From Alistipes sp. (GTDB lineage Bacteria; Bacteroidota; Bacteroidia; Bacteroidales; Rikenellaceae), in NCBI GenBank assembly GCA_022782405.1, contig JALFNK010000006.1:1-64000 (forward strand): a DNA stretch of 64,000 nucleotides, written 5' to 3'. The notes beneath the pieces were generated by a model that was not told the DNA's origin, did no database searches, and saw only the letters and a list, made by a program, of their open reading frames with translations. A program made the translations under genes and the position numbers. Below are positions 7,144-15,279 of this stretch, piece by piece; the stretch's first letter is position 1, and every line of letters starts with the position of its first letter.

Positions 7144-9531
7144 TCAATGGTGCTTCACCCGGTCGCGCTCCTCGGCCTGCTTGGCGGAGTTCCACGACTC
7201 GAGACTTCCGGTCAGGTAGCCCGTGATGCGGCGCATGCGCGAAATATCCTCCGAGCCGCAGACCGGGCACTTCGAGTAGATCACCCCGCGGTAGGAGCAT
7301 TTGCGGCAGGTGTCAATCGGATGGTTGATCGAGCCGTAGCCGATGCCCGCATCCTGCATCACCTTCACGATCTTGAGGATCGCCACGGGATTCTTCTTCG
7401 CCTCGCCGTCCAGTTCGACATAAGTGATATGCCCGCCGCGTGTAATGGCGTGGAAGGGTGCCTCGAGGCGGATCTTCTCGACGATCGAGACCGGCTCGCG
7501 GACATCGACATGGAACGAATTGACATAGTAGTCGCGGTCGGTAACCCCGGGGATCACACCGTAGCGCTTGCGGTCGAGGCGCGTGAAACGGCCGCTCAAC
7601 CCCTCGGCAGGCGTTGCCAGCACGGAGTAGTTGAGCCCGTAGCGGGCCTTGTACTCCTCGACGACGCGGTTCATGACCATCACGGCGTCGTAGAGCGTCT
7701 GCCACGCCTCCTGCGAAGTGGCATGGCCCTCGCCGTAGAGGGCCACCATGGCGTTGTGGCCCCCGATAAAGCCGATGCCCAGCGTACCCTGCCGCAACAC
7801 GTCGCCCACCTCGTCGTTGGGTGCAAGCCGTCCGCCGCCCTTCCAGACGTCGTTCGACATCATGAAGGGGAACTGCCGCGCGAGGGCCGTACGCTGGAAC
7901 AGATAGCGTTCGTAGAGCTGTTCGGCGATCATCGACGCCGTGCGGTGCACCGACTCGAGAAAGATCGCCCGCGCCTCCTTGCGGATGGCGTGTTTGTTTC
8001 CGTCGGGAATCAGGTCCGAAGCCTCGCGCACGGCCTCGATGGCCAGACGCGGAAGGTTCATCGAGGTAAACGACAGGTTGCCGCGGCCCCAGGAGCTCTT
8101 CTCTCCGTGGAGATTTTCGAAGACGCGCGTGCGACACCCCATCGTCGCCACTTCGTAGCGGAAACGGTCCGGATCGTCGGCACGCCACTTCTCGTGGCGG
8201 TTGAACGGCGCATCGAGGAACATGAAGTTCGGGAAAAGAGCCACGGAGGTCGTGCGGCACGCCTCGATCAGCAGGTCGAAATTCGGTGCGCGGAACGAAA
8301 TCCTGCCGGCAAGAGCCCCGTCGAAATCGCGGACGGCGGCCTCATAGTCCTCACTGCTCCACGATACACCCTCCTTGACCTTGAAAATCTGGATCGGGAA
8401 GACGGGGACCTCTCCGTGCCCCAGCCCCTCGACCGTGGCGGCGAGCAGCTCGCGGATGACCATGCGTCCCTCGGGCGAGGTATCCGTGCCGTAGTTCACC
8501 GAACTGAAGACCACCTGGTTGCCGCCGCGTGAGTGCATCGTATTGAGATTGTGGATGAAGCCCTCCATGGCCTGGTGCGTCTCCCGGCGTGTCGCGTCGT
8601 AGGCATGGTCCCAAATCTGCCGCAGCTCCTTTGCGGTGATCCCGAGACCCGTCGCGGAAAAGGCCTGCAGCAGGTCGGCAAGACACTCTTCAGAAGCCTC
8701 GATCGTCGGAACATGTTCCGTGCAGAGAGTCTTGAGCTGCACCCGCTCGGGAACGGCGGACGCCTTGAGCGAGGCGAGGAAAGCGGCTCCTTCGACAAGG
8801 TGTTTGCGGAAACTCTTGAGTACGCCCGGGGCCATGAAACGGTCGAAGGCCGGGATCGACTGTCCGCCATGCTGCTCGTTCTGGTTCGTCTGAAAAACGA
8901 TCGTGGCCAGCGTGGCGTAGCTCTGGATCGACTGCGGCGTACGCACCGAACCGTTCTTGGTATGGAAACCGCGCCGGTAGATATCCTCCAGATCGTACTG
9001 GATGCAGGTCGTGGTCTTCGTGGGATAGTAGTCCAGGTCGTGGATATGGATGTCTCCGTCGCGGTGCGCACGACCGTGGCGTACCCCAACGAGATATTTC
9101 AACGCGTAATCCTTCGTGATCTCCGAGGCGAAGGTCATCATCTGACCCGCAGGCGTGTGCGACGACATGTTGGCGTTCGACAGGTTGATGTCGTTGCGCT
9201 CGACCGTAACGATGCCGTCCATGACCCCCTTGATCGTCGAACGGCGGTCGCGCTCGACATTGCGCCACTCGCGGTAGATGATATACCGCTTGGCAATCGA
9301 CGGGTCGCGCCCCATGAGCCGTTCCTCGACCAGATCCTGGATCTCCTCGACGGAGATCTCCGGCTTGGTGATCGACGAGGCGACATCCGAAGCGATGCGG
9401 GCGATCGTCTCTTCGCGGTCAGTAATGCCGCCCGCGCGATAGGCTTTCGTGATGGCGCGGACGATCTTCTCCAGCGAAAACGGCTCCGTCTTGCCATCAC
9501 GCTTGATGATGGAAATCTGTGCGTAATCCAT
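7144..9531 (-). CDS. nrdD: Anaerobic (class III) ribonucleoside-triphosphate reductase
   Basis: A 795-residue enzyme that reduces NTPs to dNTPs without oxygen. The N terminus (about 5-95) is an ATP-cone allosteric domain (IIKRDGKTEPFSLEKIV). The catalytic barrel follows. Near the C terminus are the two CxxC pairs of the structural zinc site (CRKC and CPVC) and the glycyl-radical loop RRITGYLTG with Gly771. The gene lies 62 nt downstream of a cobalamin riboswitch and precedes nrdG. Riboswitch control of a B12-independent reductase is known where a B12-dependent class II enzyme also exists; no class II gene is seen in this window. Confidence 0.96.
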   Translation of the reverse strand: MDYAQISIIKRDGKTEPFSLEKIVRAITKAYRAGGITDREETIARIASDVASSITKPEISVEEIQDLVEERLMGRDPSIAKRYIIYREWRNVERDRRSTIKGVMDGIVTVERNDINLSNANMSSHTPAGQMMTFASEITKDYALKYLVGVRHGRAHRDGDIHIHDLDYYPTKTTTCIQYDLEDIYRRGFHTKNGSVRTPQSIQSYATLATIVFQTNQNEQHGGQSIPAFDRFMAPGVLKSFRKHLVEGAAFLASLKASAVPERVQLKTLCTEHVPTIEASEECLADLLQAFSATGLGITAKELRQIWDHAYDATRRETHQAMEGFIHNLNTMHSRGGNQVVFSSVNYGTDTSPEGRMVIRELLAATVEGLGHGEVPVFPIQIFKVKEGVSWSSEDYEAAVRDFDGALAGRISFRAPNFDLLIEACRTTSVALFPNFMFLDAPFNRHEKWRADDPDRFRYEVATMGCRTRVFENLHGEKSSWGRGNLSFTSMNLPRLAIEAVREASDLIPDGNKHAIRKEARAIFLESVHRTASMIAEQLYERYLFQRTALARQFPFMMSNDVWKGGGRLAPNDEVGDVLRQGTLGIGFIGGHNAMVALYGEGHATSQEAWQTLYDAVMVMNRVVEEYKARYGLNYSVLATPAEGLSGRFTRLDRKRYGVIPGVTDRDYYVNSFHVDVREPVSIVEKIRLEAPFHAITRGGHITYVELDGEAKKNPVAILKIVKVMQDAGIGYGSINHPIDTCRKCSYRGVIYSKCPVCGSEDISRMRRITGYLTGSLESWNSAKQAEERDRVKHH

Positions 9532-9592
9532 TGTAAAATGAATAAGTATGTTTCACAATCGGCCCCGTTTCCCCGCAGGTCCGGACATTGCT

Positions 9593-9775
9593 CCGCAAAG
9601 GCAGGTCTTCTGACTCGCGCCGATCCGCGGACGCCTTCCCGCCCGCCCCGAAAGGCCGGCAGTGGCTCAAGATGGTCCGCGGCGCAGAAAGCGCTCACAG
9701 CAGCGGGAACTGTCCGGGATTCGCACCCGGTTCCCTCTTATCCCCGGACCCGGCAGGCCGGGGATACCTTTGCGG
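9593..9775 (-). ncRNA. Cobalamin (adenosyl-B12) riboswitch
   Basis: Read on the minus strand, this has the classic elements in order: a P1 stem (CCGCAAAGG at 9775-9767 pairing with CCTTTGCGG at 9601-9593), AAGAGGGAAC, GGTGCGAATCCC, CCCGCTGCTGTGA, GCCACTG, GGGAAGGC and the B12 box GAGTCAGAAGACCTGCC. It begins right after a predicted promoter and ends 61 nt before nrdD. When cobalamin is plentiful such elements reduce expression downstream. I could not fold it computationally, but the motif match is extensive. Confidence 0.96.
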
Positions 9776-9778
9776 AAA

Positions 9779-9809
9779 CAAAGGTCCGACAAAAGAGCCC
9801 GGATTCAAA
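9779..9809 (-). promoter_or_regulatory. Promoter of riboswitch-nrdD-nrdG
   Basis: On the minus strand, -33 TTTG (9809-9806), 19-nt spacer, then GACCTTTG (9786-9779), a one-base variant of TAnnTTTG. The predicted transcript would begin at the first bases of riboswitch P1. Confidence 0.6.
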
Positions 9810-9849
9810 GCCCGCAGCGGAAAAGTTTTCAACATTTTACCAAACAACC

Positions 9850-9880
9850 GGACAACATGCACATAATAAGAATGTTGTCC
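9850..9880. repeat. 9-bp inverted repeat in divergent nrdD/TSCPD region
   Basis: GGACAACAT and ATGTTGTCC are perfectly inverted around a 13-nt AT-rich spacer, upstream of both divergent promoters. It is placed like a shared operator. The binding protein is unknown. Confidence 0.55.
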
Positions 9881-9909
9881 CGCAAGCTCCCGAAAACGCC
9901 GCCGGAGGA

Positions 9910-9941
9910 TTTGGAGCTCCGGCCGGTCTGTGCTATCTTTG
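9910..9941 (+). promoter_or_regulatory. Promoter of TSCPD gene
   Basis: -33 TTTG (9910-9913), 20-nt spacer, -7 TATCTTTG (9934-9941), 25 nt before the ATG. Confidence 0.8.
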
Positions 9942-9966
9942 CGGCCGCAAAACAACACACACGAAC

Positions 9967-10221
9967 ATGACCAGACATCTGACCCATATCTGCCAGGGGA
10001 CCTGCTCCCGGCAAATCGACATCGACATCGACGGCGAAACGATCCTCAACGTACAGTTCACCGGTGGCTGCCACGGAAACACGCAGGGCGTAGCCGCCCT
10101 CGTGCGAGGCATGCGCATCGACGAGGTCATCGCCCGACTCGACGGCATCGACTGCCGCGGAAAGGGAACCTCCTGTCCCGACCAGCTGGCCCGGGCGCTG
10201 AAGGCCGCCCGGGAAAAATAA
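9967..10221 (+). CDS. TSCPD-domain protein (TIGR03905-like)
   Basis: The 84-residue cysteine-containing protein consists of a stand-alone TSCPD domain: HICQGTCSRQI at the start, FTGGCHGNTQGVAAL in the middle and GTSCPDQLA near the end. The domain was first recognised at the C terminus of class II (B12-dependent) ribonucleotide reductases and also occurs as small separate proteins of unknown function. It is transcribed divergently from the B12-riboswitch-controlled nrdDG, an arrangement that suggests a role linked to ribonucleotide reduction or B12. A second, out-of-frame reading of the same DNA is a shadow. Confidence 0.9.
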   Translation: MTRHLTHICQGTCSRQIDIDIDGETILNVQFTGGCHGNTQGVAALVRGMRIDEVIARLDGIDCRGKGTSCPDQLARALKAAREK

Positions 10222-10295
10222 TATTTCCCGATCCCGGGCAGCGGCAGGTACGGAATTTGCTTCCGGCGCATCGTAACCAACACGCAAGAAGCACT

Positions 10296-10550
10296 ATGTA
10301 TTTCGTATGGTATCTGCTTATCGGTCTGGCGGCCGGATGGATCGCCAACTATCTGGTCAAGGGCAACGGCTCGGGCCTCTTCGTAAACCTCATCGTAGGA
10401 CTTATCGGCGGCCTCGTGGGCGGGTGGCTGCTCTCGCTTTTCGGACTGGTGGCCGTGGGTACGCTCGGCAGCCTCGCAACGGCAGTCATCGGAGCCATCG
10501 TCCTGCTGTGGGTCGCAACCCTCATAACGCACCGGAAACCCCGGAAATAA
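10296..10550 (+). CDS. GlsB/YeaQ/YmgE family membrane protein
   Basis: The 84-residue, very hydrophobic protein has three membrane segments (about 4-20, 28-50, 56-77) and a repeated glycine-rich pattern (LIGLAAGWIANYL, NLIVGLIGGLVGGWLL), typical of the transglycosylase-associated/GlsB family. The family is often induced in envelope or general stress, but the biochemical role is unknown. It follows the TSCPD gene by 74 nt with no clear promoter of its own, so it may be co-transcribed. Confidence 0.88.
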   Translation: MYFVWYLLIGLAAGWIANYLVKGNGSGLFVNLIVGLIGGLVGGWLLSLFGLVAVGTLGSLATAVIGAIVLLWVATLITHRKPRK

Positions 10551-10654
10551 ACAAGGGGAAAACGACAGAAGACATTGACTGTGAAGGGATTTGCCCGCTT
10601 TCCGAAATTTTGCGGCAAGAACCTGTACGGAACCCGGATTTTTCAGGCCCGAAG

Positions 10655-10684
10655 TTGGAGATTGTATTTTTTTTCGTATCTTTG
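10655..10684 (+). promoter_or_regulatory. Promoter of tRNA-Gln
   Basis: TTG (10655-10657), 19-nt spacer, -7 TATCTTTG (10677-10684), about 21 nt before the mature tRNA 5' end. Confidence 0.75.
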
Positions 10685-10705
10685 TCCCGCTTTCGAGCAA
10701 CTGTT

Positions 10706-10776
10706 TGAGCTGTGGTGTAATGGTAACACAGCAGATTTTGGTTCTGTCGTTCTGGGTTCGAATCCCGGCAGCTCAA
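10706..10776 (+). tRNA. tRNA-Gln (anticodon UUG)
   Basis: A complete cloverleaf can be drawn: a 7-bp acceptor stem TGAGCTG/CAGCTCA, D-arm with GGTAA, anticodon loop TTTTGGT giving UUG, and T-loop GTTCGAATCCC. The CCA end is not encoded. It has its own promoter and terminator. Confidence 0.95.
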
Positions 10777-10778
10777 CA

Positions 10779-10812
10779 ATACCCCGCTGTAAATCAGCGG
10801 GGTATGTTTTTT
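10779..10812 (+). terminator. Terminator of tRNA-Gln
   Basis: An 11-bp perfect stem ATACCCCGCTG/CAGCGGGGTAT is followed by a run of six T residues. Confidence 0.92.
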
Positions 10813-10846
10813 GTTACATCGTCTGTGATACTATCGGAAATCCGGT

Positions 10847-10885
10847 AAAAAAGGGAGAGACCTTGCGATCTCTCCCCTTTTTCCG
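10847..10885. terminator. Bidirectional terminator
   Basis: The stem GGGAGAGA/TCTCTCCC is flanked by an A-run on the left and a T-run on the right. It ends the minus-strand thioesterase gene and may back up the tRNA terminator. Confidence 0.8.
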
Positions 10886-10908
10886 GTTTTGCATGCCGAC
10901 GAAGCGTC

Positions 10909-11283
10909 TCAACGCACCTTCGAGAGGAACTTCGCCCGATCGACAATGTAGCGGACATGCACCCCTTCGCCGATCATCCCTTCGGCATCGCGCGCTCCGA
11001 CATTGAAGGTCAGTTTGCGCCCCTCGACCCCGGTCAGCACCGCGGTGGCCGAAATCTCGGTCCCGAGGCCCGAAGGCTTGATATGCGTCGTGTTCATCTC
11101 GGAGCCCACGGTCGTGGAACCCTCGGGCAAGGCGGCGGCAACGGCCCGCATCGCCGCATTCTCCATAAGCGCCACCATGGCCGGCGTGGCGAATACCTCC
11201 ATGTCGCCCGAGCCCATCGCCACGGCCGTATTGGCCGCCGTAACCGTCGTCGTGCTGCAGGCGGAAAGTCCTTTTTCCAACAT
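10909..11283 (-). CDS. FlK-like thioesterase family protein
   Basis: A 124-residue single hot-dog domain resembling the FlK (fluoroacetyl-CoA thioesterase)-type family (COG5496). Typical segments are AVAMGSGDMEVFATPAMVAL, MNTTHIKPSGLGTEI and an NVGARDAEGMIGEGVHVRYIV strand-helix end. Real substrates of gut homologues are unknown; fluoroacetyl-CoA is unlikely. ATG at 11283 is chosen; a TTG at 11301 would add six residues. A -7 box for this gene lies at 11391-11398, inside the leader of the divergent DUF4294 gene, so the two transcripts should overlap at their 5' ends. Confidence 0.8.
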   Translation of the reverse strand: MLEKGLSACSTTTVTAANTAVAMGSGDMEVFATPAMVALMENAAMRAVAAALPEGSTTVGSEMNTTHIKPSGLGTEISATAVLTGVEGRKLTFNVGARDAEGMIGEGVHVRYIVDRAKFLSKVR

Positions 11284-11323
11284 CTCGATCTTGTTTTTCA
11301 ATATCAGGTTCTACGAAAATAAC

Positions 11324-11331
11324 TACCTTTG
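11324..11331 (+). promoter_or_regulatory. -7 box TACCTTTG for DUF4294 gene
   Basis: Perfect TAnnTTTG 82 nt before the ATG at 11414, on the opposite strand from and overlapping the thioesterase leader. Confidence 0.65.
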
Positions 11332-11390
11332 TGCGGAAGCCTCCCGCATCGAAACAGCCTTCGCAACCGGTTTTTCCGATGCGGATACGG

Positions 11391-11398
11391 CAAAGGTA
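11391..11398 (-). promoter_or_regulatory. -7 box TACCTTTG for thioesterase gene
   Basis: Perfect TAnnTTTG on the minus strand, preceded by a T-rich -33 region; it lies downstream of the opposing plus-strand -7 box. Confidence 0.6.
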
Positions 11399-11413
11399 AC
11401 GATTTTTCCAGAG

Positions 11414-12001
11414 ATGAAAAAACGGTCGGCCATATTGCCCGTCGCACTGCTCCTTGTACTGCTTGCCACGCACCGGCAGGCGGCGGCACAGGGCGGGCGG
11501 GGATTTCTGCGGCAGGAGTGGATCGTCGAACGGGGCGACTCGATCCCTCACATCTACCTTCTGCCGGTCTACGTCTTCGACCGTCCGGTCGATCTGCGCC
11601 GTTACCAGAAACTCGTGCGCGCCGTCAAACGCGTCTACCCCATGGCACAGACCGCCCGGGCGAAGATGGCCGAAATGGAGGGCGTCCTGCTCGAACTGCC
11701 CACGAAAAAGGAACAGAAAGCCTATATCAAACAGGTATACAATCAGATCAAGGAGGAGTACACCCCCGTGGCCAAACACATGACCCGCACCGAGGGGCGC
11801 GTACTGCTCAAACTCATCGACCGCGAGACGGACTACACGGCCTACGAGGTTCTGCGCGAATTCCGCGGCGGATTCGTGGCCGGATTCTGGCAGGGAATAT
11901 CCCGACTGTTCGGGCAGAACCTCAAGGCGGAGTACGACAAGGAGGGCGAGGACCGGATCATCGAGCAGATCGTCATCTACTACGAAGCCGGATTGCTGTA
12001 A
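11414..12001 (+). CDS. DUF4294 domain protein, secreted
   Basis: The 195-residue protein has a signal peptide (cleavage near residue 26, AAAQ) and then a DUF4294 domain characterised by the block LLPVYVFDRPVDLRRYQKLV and repeated Lys/Glu-rich helices. It occurs throughout Bacteroidetes as a periplasmic or envelope protein of unknown role. The start is placed at the ATG giving a good signal peptide; an upstream extension would run antisense to the thioesterase gene and is rejected. The facing OMP-like gene ends 5 nt after its stop. Confidence 0.82.
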   Translation: MKKRSAILPVALLLVLLATHRQAAAQGGRGFLRQEWIVERGDSIPHIYLLPVYVFDRPVDLRRYQKLVRAVKRVYPMAQTARAKMAEMEGVLLELPTKKEQKAYIKQVYNQIKEEYTPVAKHMTRTEGRVLLKLIDRETDYTAYEVLREFRGGFVAGFWQGISRLFGQNLKAEYDKEGEDRIIEQIVIYYEAGLL

Positions 12002-12006
12002 ACCAA

Positions 12007-12732
12007 TTAGAACGTCAGGGAAAGGCCGCCGCTGACGCCGACGAACGAGCGGTGCGGAGCTCCGAGGTCCCGGTCGGGACGCGGACGCTCCACCTGAAAA
12101 TTGCGCGTCAAATAGTAATGGTATGTGATGTCGAGGAACAGGCGGACACGGCCGATCGGCAGTTGGAGACGTCCGCCCGCATCCGCCGTACAGACAAACC
12201 GTTGCCGGATATCATAGAGACCCGTATCATCCGACCGAACGGGACCGAAGAGCAGGCCGGGCGTGAGACCCGCATGCAGTTCGAACACAGAAGGGACCTC
12301 CGGAACGAAAGCCTCAAAAAGAATCCGGCCGATGGAAGGATCCGCCGTTTCGCGATCCGGATACCAGGTTCCGTCGTAATAATAGCCGTCGGGCGAGGAG
12401 GTCGGCATGCGCCGAACGCCCGAACGCCAGGAGAACTGCAGCGGAACGGAAGCGTACTGTCCGTCGTGGAGCGGCGTGGTGAAGAGGTTGAGTCCCGTAC
12501 GCAAGCCGATGTTGCGGTAGTTGTAGGCGGCGAAATCCACAGCCGCATACTGCATGGCCTGATCGGGAGCACCCGCTCCGACACCGATCTGGACGCCGTA
12601 GCGCAGGCCGATTTCCTTGTTGCGGAGCTGCTTTTTCACGGAGGCGGGATCCGGGGCGGATGCGGGAGCGGACTGCGCGTGGAGCGCGACGGAAACAAGG
12701 CATCCGGCAAGGGTGATCGTCAGTCGTTTCAT
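12007..12732 (-). CDS. Predicted outer-membrane beta-barrel protein
   Basis: The 241-residue protein has a signal peptide ending near LHAQS (residue 20). The remainder alternates hydrophobic and polar residues in amphipathic strands (GLRYGVQIGVGAG, FAAYNYRNIGLRTGLNLF, RLFLDITYHYYLTRNF) and ends in an aromatic residue (LSLTF), as expected for a small beta-barrel. No specific family is recognised. A longer in-frame extension at the N terminus is ignored, because the ATG at 12732 gives the signal peptide and follows a good -7 box by 32 nt. Confidence 0.7.
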   Translation of the reverse strand: MKRLTITLAGCLVSVALHAQSAPASAPDPASVKKQLRNKEIGLRYGVQIGVGAGAPDQAMQYAAVDFAAYNYRNIGLRTGLNLFTTPLHDGQYASVPLQFSWRSGVRRMPTSSPDGYYYDGTWYPDRETADPSIGRILFEAFVPEVPSVFELHAGLTPGLLFGPVRSDDTGLYDIRQRFVCTADAGGRLQLPIGRVRLFLDITYHYYLTRNFQVERPRPDRDLGAPHRSFVGVSGGLSLTF

Positions 12733-12764
12733 GGTCGGTAGTTTGGCCGAAGCAGTTTTGCAAG

Positions 12765-12772
12765 CAAATATA
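12765..12772 (-). promoter_or_regulatory. -7 box TATATTTG
   Basis: Perfect TAnnTTTG on the minus strand, 32 nt before the OMP-like gene. Confidence 0.7.
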
Positions 12773-12835
12773 GTTTTTTTTCGAAACAATCGGCAAATCA
12801 GACAGCCAAGGATACCAAAAATTCGGCACTCGGTA

Positions 12836-12882
12836 CCAAAAACAGTTTTGCCCCGACCTGACGGGGCGGGGCAAAACTGTTC
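12836..12882 (-). terminator. Strong terminator after GH89-like gene
   Basis: A 15-bp perfect stem (AACAGTTTTGCCCCG/CGGGGCAAAACTGTT) is followed, on the minus strand, by TTTTT. It separates the hydrolase gene from the OMP-like gene. Confidence 0.9.
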
Positions 12883-12894
12883 GGGGAGCAATGG

Positions 12895-15243
12895 CTACAT
12901 GCGCCGGAGGCGAGCGGCGAGCGTCCCGATCTGGCGGCGGAACTCGTCCCGGGTACGCGGGCGCGGATTCAGAGGACGCATCTCGTCGAGCGGCTTTTCA
13001 TAGAAGGCATCGACAACAGACTGCATCTCCATACGCCCGGCATCATAGGTCAGCCGGCGCGAAGCGGAGCGCAGCTCCCGTTCGATCTCCCGGCGGTAGC
13101 GGTCGAACTCGGGGAGGTAGTAGTAGTCGAACAGTTCGCTGATGTAACTGCGGCAGTAGCTGTTCTCGGCATTGCCCTTGAGCGCCTGTTCGAAAGCCGG
13201 ATTGATCGGTGCGCGCACCGCCTCGATCTGCCGCAGCGAAGCCTGCATCGAATAGTCGTCATGCAGGTTCAGCACGTCGCGCAGGGCCGTAAGCAGCACC
13301 CCGGCATCGGAGCCCCGGCGGCGGACCTCCGCAGCCGAAACGGCCCCCTGTTCCCAGGCCTGCTGGGCCAGCAGGTAGCGGTACCAGGCAACCGTATAGA
13401 GACGTCCCATGAGGGTTCGCGCCAGGTCGATGGCATCGCGATCGACAAAGGCATTGCCCGTGCCATAGGGCACTTCGGCGAGCGCCGCCATCATCTCGGG
13501 CAGCTGCTCCAACTGCGGAGCGACCTGCTCCAGCGCCCGGCGGTAACCGGCAAGGGCCGCGGAATCGGGCTTCGAGGAGGCCGTTTCGCGGATGTCGCGG
13601 AAGACGAGCGGAAGTTCCGTACACCGCTCGGCCAGGGGCAGGACAGCCCGCCAGGCGCGCTCCATCGTCGCGGCATGTTCGCCGTAGCGGCTGCGGCAGA
13701 ACTCGGGGAGCAGTTCCTCGGGATGCATCGTATCGGGATTCCAGGCATTGTGGGTGAAGAACTCCATGACGAGCGGATCGCTGTGCGAGGTCTCGGGCCA
13801 GAAGACAAAACCCCGGCACATCGGATCGGCGGCAGCGACCGGAAGCCGCTCGGCGATCAGGTCATAATAGCCGCGCAGGTCATTCTCCCACTCGTAGGCA
13901 TGGAAGATGCCGAAGGTATAGGGGAAGCGGCCCACGACACCCCAGTTCGTGAAGTCCGTATTGCTCTCGTTCGACGGAAGGTCCGAAGTATAATCCAGAA
14001 TGATCGTCCGCGTGGGGTCCAGCTGGTCGAGCAGCCGGCGGATTTCGTAATCGCGCCAGCCGGGAAGGTAGAAGTCCCACGAGGCAATGAGCACCGGAGC
14101 CGTCGGATAGTGCTCGCGGAGCTTGTTGATGATGCGCCGGTAGGCGTAGAGCTTCATTTCGAGGTTCTCGGGACGGCTCGCGAAGACCTCGCGCTCGGCG
14201 ATGCCGATCGTATGGAACATCTGCGGGGAGCCGTAGGCGTCGATATGCGTCTGCGTGAGGCGCCAGTAGTTGTCCAGATTCCTGTCGTCGCGGATGTCCC
14301 ATACGGCATTGCAGGGATCGCCCACATAGGCGCCGCCCGACTGCGGGCAGAACGTGGGACGGATCGAATCGAGGAAGGCCTGCGGCGTGCAGCTGTACCA
14401 ATGGGTCATCGTGCCCATGTCCTCGGGATGGATCAGATCCCGTTCGGCGGCGTAGCGCAGCACATGACGGCGCAGCTCGCCGCGGTAGGCAAGCGGCCAG
14501 GCCGTCGTACGGTCGTAGAACGAGCGCGGTTTCGCCTCGGGCAGCGTACTGTCCGCAGGCGGATAGGGAACGATGTCGGGAAAGGCCTTCTGGAAGACGT
14601 CGTCCATGCCGATGCGCAGCATGAAGAGGTTGAGCCGTTTCTTGAGGATCCAGTCGATCTCGCGCTCCCACTCCGCAGGACCCCAGTGCTCGGCCTGGAA
14701 ACGGCTCAGGCTCCGGTGAGCAAAGTAACGCAGTCCGCGATAATAGAAACGTGGCTCCTCGCGGATGTCGAGCCCCGTCATCGGAATCGAATCGCCCGGC
14801 GGAATGACATCCCCGTCCCAGAAGTAACGGCAACCGGCCTGACGTTCGAAGAAGTCGTAGACGGCATAGAGCGTGGAGCGGCCGTTGCCCCCGGCCAGAA
14901 AGAGCAGGTCGCGCGCCCCGTCGCGGGCAGAGACAATCCGGTAGGCATCGCTCCCGGCTCCAAGGTCCAGCGGTTCGATAAGACCCCGCTCGACCGCATC
15001 GCGCGTAAAGCGGTTGACGCAGTCGGAGCCGATGACCACGAGCGGAACATCGGCCTCCGCCTCGCGGACGATCTCCAGTTCACGGCCCGTAACGGCGCGG
15101 TAGAACTTGCGGAACTCTTCGGCCGCATGGCCGTAGGCCGGAGCCGCTTCGCGGGGTTCGAGGATTTTCCACTCCTTCACCGCTGCAAAAGAGGTGAAAG
15201 GAGCCAGCGATACCATGACAAGGGCAAAAAGAATTCGTTTCAT
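12895..15243 (-). CDS. GH89-like (alpha-N-acetylglucosaminidase-type) glycoside hydrolase
   Basis: The 782-residue protein has a signal peptide (to about 20). Residues about 22-155 form an N-terminal chitobiase-like/NAGLU N-domain ending GRSTLYAVYDFFERQAGCRYFW. The central barrel (about 165-520) starts FYYRGLRYFAHRSLSRF and WEREIDWILKKRLNLFMLR, the layout of GH89, and continues with FPYTFGIFHAYEWEND and MCRGFVFWPETSHSDPLVMEF. A helical C-terminal part follows. Relationship to GH89 is judged from order and local similarity only; a DUF4838-type or GH67-like enzyme is the main alternative. No SusC/SusD pair lies nearby, so it is an isolated secreted hydrolase. Confidence 0.6.
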   Translation of the reverse strand: MKRILFALVMVSLAPFTSFAAVKEWKILEPREAAPAYGHAAEEFRKFYRAVTGRELEIVREAEADVPLVVIGSDCVNRFTRDAVERGLIEPLDLGAGSDAYRIVSARDGARDLLFLAGGNGRSTLYAVYDFFERQAGCRYFWDGDVIPPGDSIPMTGLDIREEPRFYYRGLRYFAHRSLSRFQAEHWGPAEWEREIDWILKKRLNLFMLRIGMDDVFQKAFPDIVPYPPADSTLPEAKPRSFYDRTTAWPLAYRGELRRHVLRYAAERDLIHPEDMGTMTHWYSCTPQAFLDSIRPTFCPQSGGAYVGDPCNAVWDIRDDRNLDNYWRLTQTHIDAYGSPQMFHTIGIAEREVFASRPENLEMKLYAYRRIINKLREHYPTAPVLIASWDFYLPGWRDYEIRRLLDQLDPTRTIILDYTSDLPSNESNTDFTNWGVVGRFPYTFGIFHAYEWENDLRGYYDLIAERLPVAAADPMCRGFVFWPETSHSDPLVMEFFTHNAWNPDTMHPEELLPEFCRSRYGEHAATMERAWRAVLPLAERCTELPLVFRDIRETASSKPDSAALAGYRRALEQVAPQLEQLPEMMAALAEVPYGTGNAFVDRDAIDLARTLMGRLYTVAWYRYLLAQQAWEQGAVSAAEVRRRGSDAGVLLTALRDVLNLHDDYSMQASLRQIEAVRAPINPAFEQALKGNAENSYCRSYISELFDYYYLPEFDRYRREIERELRSASRRLTYDAGRMEMQSVVDAFYEKPLDEMRPLNPRPRTRDEFRRQIGTLAARLRRM

Positions 15244-15271
15244 AATTTATCCGGGGAATGATTTTCGGACC

Positions 15272-15279
15272 CAAAGATA
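15272..15279 (-). promoter_or_regulatory. Promoter (-7 TATCTTTG) of GH89-like gene
   Basis: Perfect -7 box on the minus strand with a TTTG 21 nt further upstream; ATG 28 nt downstream. Confidence 0.75.

Noticed and set aside
7117-10221. Two long plus-strand frames facing nrdD and the riboswitch
   Set aside because: They lie antisense to nrdD. Only the last 84 codons (from 9967) are a real gene, the TSCPD protein, with its own promoter.
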